NCBI GenBank assembly: GCA_907163375.1
Contig: CAJQUW010004727.1
Coordinates: 124,001-188,000, forward strand
Length of the DNA stretch: 64,000 bases
DNA from: Prostheceraeus crozeri
Lineage: Eukaryota; Platyhelminthes; Polycladida; Euryleptidae
Direction: 5' to 3'
Each line of letters starts with the position of its first letter. Within the stretch, counting starts at the first letter, position 1. Both the position numbers and the translations under genes were made by a program. Positions 60,100-64,000 of this stretch are shown in pieces. Under the pieces are notes generated by a model. It ran no database searches and was not told where the DNA came from. It saw only the letters and a program-made list of their open reading frames with translations.

Positions 60100-61039
60100 T
60101 TTTACTGTCTGGCTCCACAATTTATGGAAAAGTTTAGGTATTTCTAATGCTGTCAGAAATGTCTTTATTGGTGGAGAACTTGTGTTCCCAAAGTCAACTT
60201 TTTAGCTCCGAAGCCAATATCCAACTGATGACTAGGCAAAAGACTTGATTTGACAATCATCTGAAGAAGCAGTGTGAAAATCAAAGCTAACTCTTCGAAA
60301 AGAAACACAACCAGGGGAGCTCCGCATTGGAGACGTCAAAGGAATGGTTCAATGACATCAATAACGAATTTCGAAAATTCCAATTTTGCAAGACAGAACC
60401 TTGCATCAACATCGCTTCCTAGGTTCAATTTCACTGAATCGAAGGATTTTGTCTGAGGCCTCCTGGAAACTGGACGATTCTGGACATTTTTGACATATGC
60501 TCTTAAGCCTTCAAAGATCTCGAATATTCGTACTATGGCTTTAGAATTATACAATCAACGATGCGAACAGTATTTCAAAAGAAACAGGAAGGATGAATCT
60601 TTTTCAGAATTTATTATGTCATGATCGTTGATCAAGAGATAATCATGACGTCCAGCAGGCGACTGCTTGAAAAAATTATGAAAGGCCTTCAGAAATGTAC
60701 AAAAGCGCCTATTTGATGCATTTTTGACTGTTGCGTATGCACTATGGACCGCAACTCCATACGTCCGAAAGCTGTAGAGAGTTAGGGTCTTTTTTATGCT
60801 ATTGCATCTCTTTCATCAAAGCCAAATTTACTTTTGGGCCATCCAATCAAAACCATCCATCATCAAAATCATCCATTCATCAAAACAGACAGTAAACTTA
60901 ATGCCATCTGTGGTCAACGCATCATATTCCATAACCTTTTTCTATTGAAATGATGAATTCCAAAACTTTTCCAGGTCTTCAAGGAACAATTTCAAATTCG
61001 AAAACTTTTCCAGGATTTTCAGGACCTGCATGAACCCTG
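60100..61039 (-). pseudogene. hAT-superfamily transposase remnant with its 5' terminus
   Basis: The right end reads, on the minus strand, CAGGGTTCATGCAGGTCCTG and then CCTGGAAAAGTTTTC. This is a common hAT terminus that starts at 61039. Downstream on the minus strand, pieces resemble the insertion and catalytic region of hAT-type proteins of the zinc-finger MYM/DUF4371 kind: A-Y-A-T-V-K-N-A ... F-H-N-F-F-K-Q-S-P (about 60720-60640), then F-S-K-F-V-I-D-V-I-E-P-F-L (about 60375-60340) and A-P-L-V-V-F-L-F-E-E-L (about 60325-60290). Several stops and frameshifts. The other terminus was not found. Confidence 0.5.
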
Positions 61040-62425
61040 TCTAGGAATCATCTTTAGTTACACAATATACCTGCTTATGGAAAATGAAAACGAGTAATGA
61101 ATATGAGACAAAATTAGTCTACCATTGAACCCATCGAGCTGCAGTCGGGAGTTTTGTTCTCCGCTTCAGTTAGTAGTAGTTCCTCTGACTTCCTTTCTTG
61201 TTAATAGCATTCTGGTCTGTAGAATGATGAATTCTAGTATTTTCAGAAAGTAATTTGAATCTTGTGTGCGCATTTCGTACGTATTATCTGTTTGATGACT
61301 GTGTAAGCGTCTTTGACGTGGTTTACAAAGTCACTACAAGTTACTAAGTGCAAATTAACGTGAGCTGAGCAGATTTGAATAATTTAACGCTTATAATTGC
61401 TTACCACTTATTGCGAAACATACATGGTCCTGGCACAGTCTCCGAACAACTAAAGATTTCTCTTCTTGGTTTTTATCAATAGGCAACAGTTGAAAGAGAA
61501 GGCTCTTTCAACAGCTTTCAACAGATGCTTCACCACGTGACAGAATTTGTACATCGCCCCCGTAAACAATTATTTGTGAGCAGTCCAAAAGTTAGTTCCT
61601 CTATCAAATTAAGATCAAATTAACAAAGCGTCACTGGGTCGATCATTTTCACGAAATCGTAGATAAAAAATCCCATTTATCTTAGCTTAAATTAAATAAA
61701 ACATTTTTATCCTTTATCACAAAACAGAATTGTAAAGAAACAATGAACAAGGGCGTGGCTACTTATCTCAATATCACCTGTTCCTTGATCAACGTCTGAT
61801 TTTCAGCACAGATGCTCACCAGAATTCTTCAATTTCGTTTTTATGACGTTCATTGTCGCTTTATGCAAGTATGACCGTCAACATGCGTCGATAAAGTTAA
61901 GCCGGATGAGCAAAGCAAGATCGCACTAAACCTAGTTTTGTTTAGTCATTACCACCGTTGTGCACATAACATTGATGATCGATACTCAAATCAAGTTAGT
62001 GGGTTACAAGGATCATTACATGTGGATGGACAAAGTAAAATTGCATTTAGCTGATTGGTAATTATTGATTTTTGTAATGGCTTTCCACAACTAAGTTAAA
62101 TATATCACAGGAGTTTTCAGCAGCTTTCTCTACTTTTACGGGACTATTTCTTCGAGTCTTAGAGAGTATACAGAAAAGTAACCTATCATGAATGGAAAGC
62201 TTCTTGACATATACGGGTTAACACATGAGACAAATCAGAAACTTTGGTTTTCACGTAGAAATCTCACTTTTGTCAAGAGCTTTCGTTTTCATCCTAAGAA
62301 CTCGACATTTTTATTACAAATAACTACAGGAAGATACTGTGTTCTAGATGATCCCCAGGGAATACCAATGCGTGAATTTTGAAATCAAACCTCGCTGATC
62401 TTTCAACTCTACCATAACAAAAAAA
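61040..62425. other. No gene recognised
   Basis: AT-rich. A 64-codon plus frame at 62188-62382 is open but matches nothing and has no splice context. Confidence 0.4.
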
Positions 62426-62530
62426 TGAAGCATTAACGTCACTACTCCCTCATTGAGGAATTGGGCGGTGTGGACAATCTTAGACTTTTGCTGGATCGAT
62501 GTCAACTTTCCTCGCGTTCTTTCAATGGGG
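62426..62530 (-). repeat. SINE tail, third copy of the 24828 family
   Basis: GAAGCATTAACGTCACTACT followed by CCCTCATTGAGGAATTGGGC matches the tail of the copies at 24828 and 48790. The head is lost or decayed beyond TTTCAATGGGG. Confidence 0.55.
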
Positions 62531-62779
62531 AACGTAACTGACCGGTTTTAACGCAGTCCATAGCAAATATAAATCACGGAAATAATCGACACTTATCACT
62601 ATACTTTTGGACAATTACTATCCCTATCATAAAAGTTGACAACAGGGTGCCCGCGCATTTTTGGAGGATAATTTACAGATTCATAAAGAAATTCTAGAAT
62701 CACTGATAATCCCAATTCACCCTAATTCACCCAAAAATTTGGTTTGATTAACTTACGGAAGAAAAAAATTGGAAGAAAG

Positions 62780-64000
62780 AATAGCTGCGCTGCATTCGAC
62801 AATCAGAGAGGCAATGACAGAGAGTCTACCGACAGACAGGAACCACTCAGAGGACACTCCTATTTATGGATGAAAAGCAAAGTCGGAACATAGCACACTG
62901 CAGTCTGAAGAGAACATGAAAATATACAGGAGTGCAATCAATTTCGAAAGGCGGTACGAGCCGATATGAAATAATGATTGTTTAAGCAGTGAGCACAAGC
63001 AAAGACACACCAAGAACAGATATCAGTACAAAATGGGAACCAAAGCAACGATTTTCTCAAGATCACGATGGACACCTGCTCCAGACATCCTGAGAGACCA
63101 AGGAGAGATGGACTGAGTACTAACGGGACCGACATGCGTAGACGTATGATTATGACACCACAGTAGTGACGGAAATTGAAGACATATCACTACAAGACGA
63201 TTCGGGAGTCAAGTCAAAACTGCGACCAAATAATCTAAAGCTACATGCAGGTGGAGTGGAATTGGCAGAAGAGCTGCTCATTATATGCAGTCAAGCATAG
63301 TCTGAAGAGAAAGTTTCTGCTGAATGGCGAAGAAAGGAGATCTAAGCATCTGTAGCAACTATCACACCTATCTCTGATAAACCTCATGTGCCAAGTGTTC
63401 TTCCTGATCATCCTAGAGCGTCTGAAAGCTTCTGTCGAGCCATTCTTGGTAAAAAGAACAAACAGGCTACCGTAGAGACAGTAGCACTGTGCAACAGATC
63501 CTTGCTGATGGTCTGCTTCATCGATTTCTCTAAGGCTTTCGGTTACATTCGGCAAGACGCCATGTGGGCAGTACTGAAATCATACGGAGTGGATGCTAAG
63601 ATTATCCACATTTTGAAGAGTATGTACTACAGCGCCAAGACTGCTGCTAGATTCGGAAATAAAACTGATGACTGGTTCAGACAAGGATTCCAGACAGGTT
63701 GATCTGTTGTATTACTTTGTATACCTGGAACGTGTTATAAAAATTCGGCAGGGATGTCAATTCAATGACGGCCTATCAATAACGCAAGAATTGCCGATGA
63801 TATAACGCTTTCGGATGAAAGTTGGTGTGAGCTGGAGAAAAGCCTAAACTTCGTTTCTTCAGATGCAGGAATATGTGGACATAAGATCAGCACCGTTAAA
63901 ACGAATGGATTTAAGTTAGGGGAGACAAGTAAAAAAGGCAGAGATTTCGACCAACAGTGCAATCGTAACAGTCCGCAAGTTCACCTATCTTGGAATCACG
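62780..64000 (+). pseudogene. LINE reverse transcriptase (RTE-like), runs off the window
   Basis: Readable pieces are E-L-L-I-I-C-S-Q-A (about 63270), then V-C-F-I-D-F-S-K-A-F (RT motif A, about 63520-63545), K-I-I-H-I-L-K-S-M-Y-Y (about 63600-63630), I-A-D-D-I-T-L (motif C, about 63790-63812, usual Y replaced by I) and K-I-S-T-V-K-T-N-G. It is the same broad LINE type as the one at 47640-51160, and parts missing there are present here. A stop at 63700-63702 and frameshifts break it, and the palm between motifs A and C is shortened (the G-V-R-Q-G-D block is gone). Confidence 0.75.

Noticed and set aside
1-64000. LTR retroelement, retrovirus or Polinton
   Set aside because: No paired direct long repeats, protease, integrase, capsid or envelope-type sequence was recognised. 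All reverse transcriptase pieces are PLE- or LINE-type.

Overview
This is a stretch of metazoan nuclear DNA. It is AT-rich and gene-poor, and it is dominated by degraded transposable elements of many superfamilies. The mixture (Penelope-like elements, THAP/P-type, pogo, Academ-like, hAT, mariner/Tc1, piggyBac, RTE-like and other LINEs, tRNA-derived SINEs) fits an invertebrate, most likely aquatic. The sequence alone does not fix the phylum. No bacterial operons, rRNA, CRISPR, LTR retroelement or Polinton was recognised.

Layout. (1) 1-20820 is a nest of elements inside elements. A Penelope-like element (PLE) is cut by a non-autonomous hAT (2307-6741, 8-bp target duplication), which holds a pogo-type transposon (2501-5964). 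Further right a P-type (THAP) transposon (7013-13701) holds an Academ-like element A (7074-10739). A second hAT (~14255-20819) holds a mariner (14423-20557), whose right terminal repeat was hit by Academ-like element B (15994-20539). The inserts can be subtracted one by one, with AGC, TAT, TA, GTTCCAC and GTATCARM-type duplications. (2) 20820-28280 holds MITEs, a palindromic PLE, a SINE, a GC-rich LINE and a Tc1 element inserted into that LINE's tail. (3) 28280-54270 is the span of one host gene on the minus strand, a phospholipid scramblase (PLSCR family). Five exons are proposed with compatible phases: 54198-54269, 51765-51899, 41501-41574, 38879-39093 and 29599-29696. Its long introns carry LINE, piggyBac and SINE debris. 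N-terminal exons were not found. (4) 54270-64000 holds a MITE pair, tRNA-like SINE pieces, a broken hAT transposase and, at the right edge, another LINE reverse transcriptase running out of the window.

The most interesting material is the Academ-like pair. A keeps the N-terminal Cys/His zinc-finger part of the element's protein. B keeps the XPG/FEN-like nuclease part with a tesmin/TSO1 CXC tail, as a 488-codon open frame. Both have ~0.57-kb terminal inverted repeats studded with a palindrome, subterminal arrays of an AATCACAGTATCGAAG motif and 3-bp target duplications. The scramblase, if expressed as read, lacks most acidic residues of the usual Ca2+ loop.
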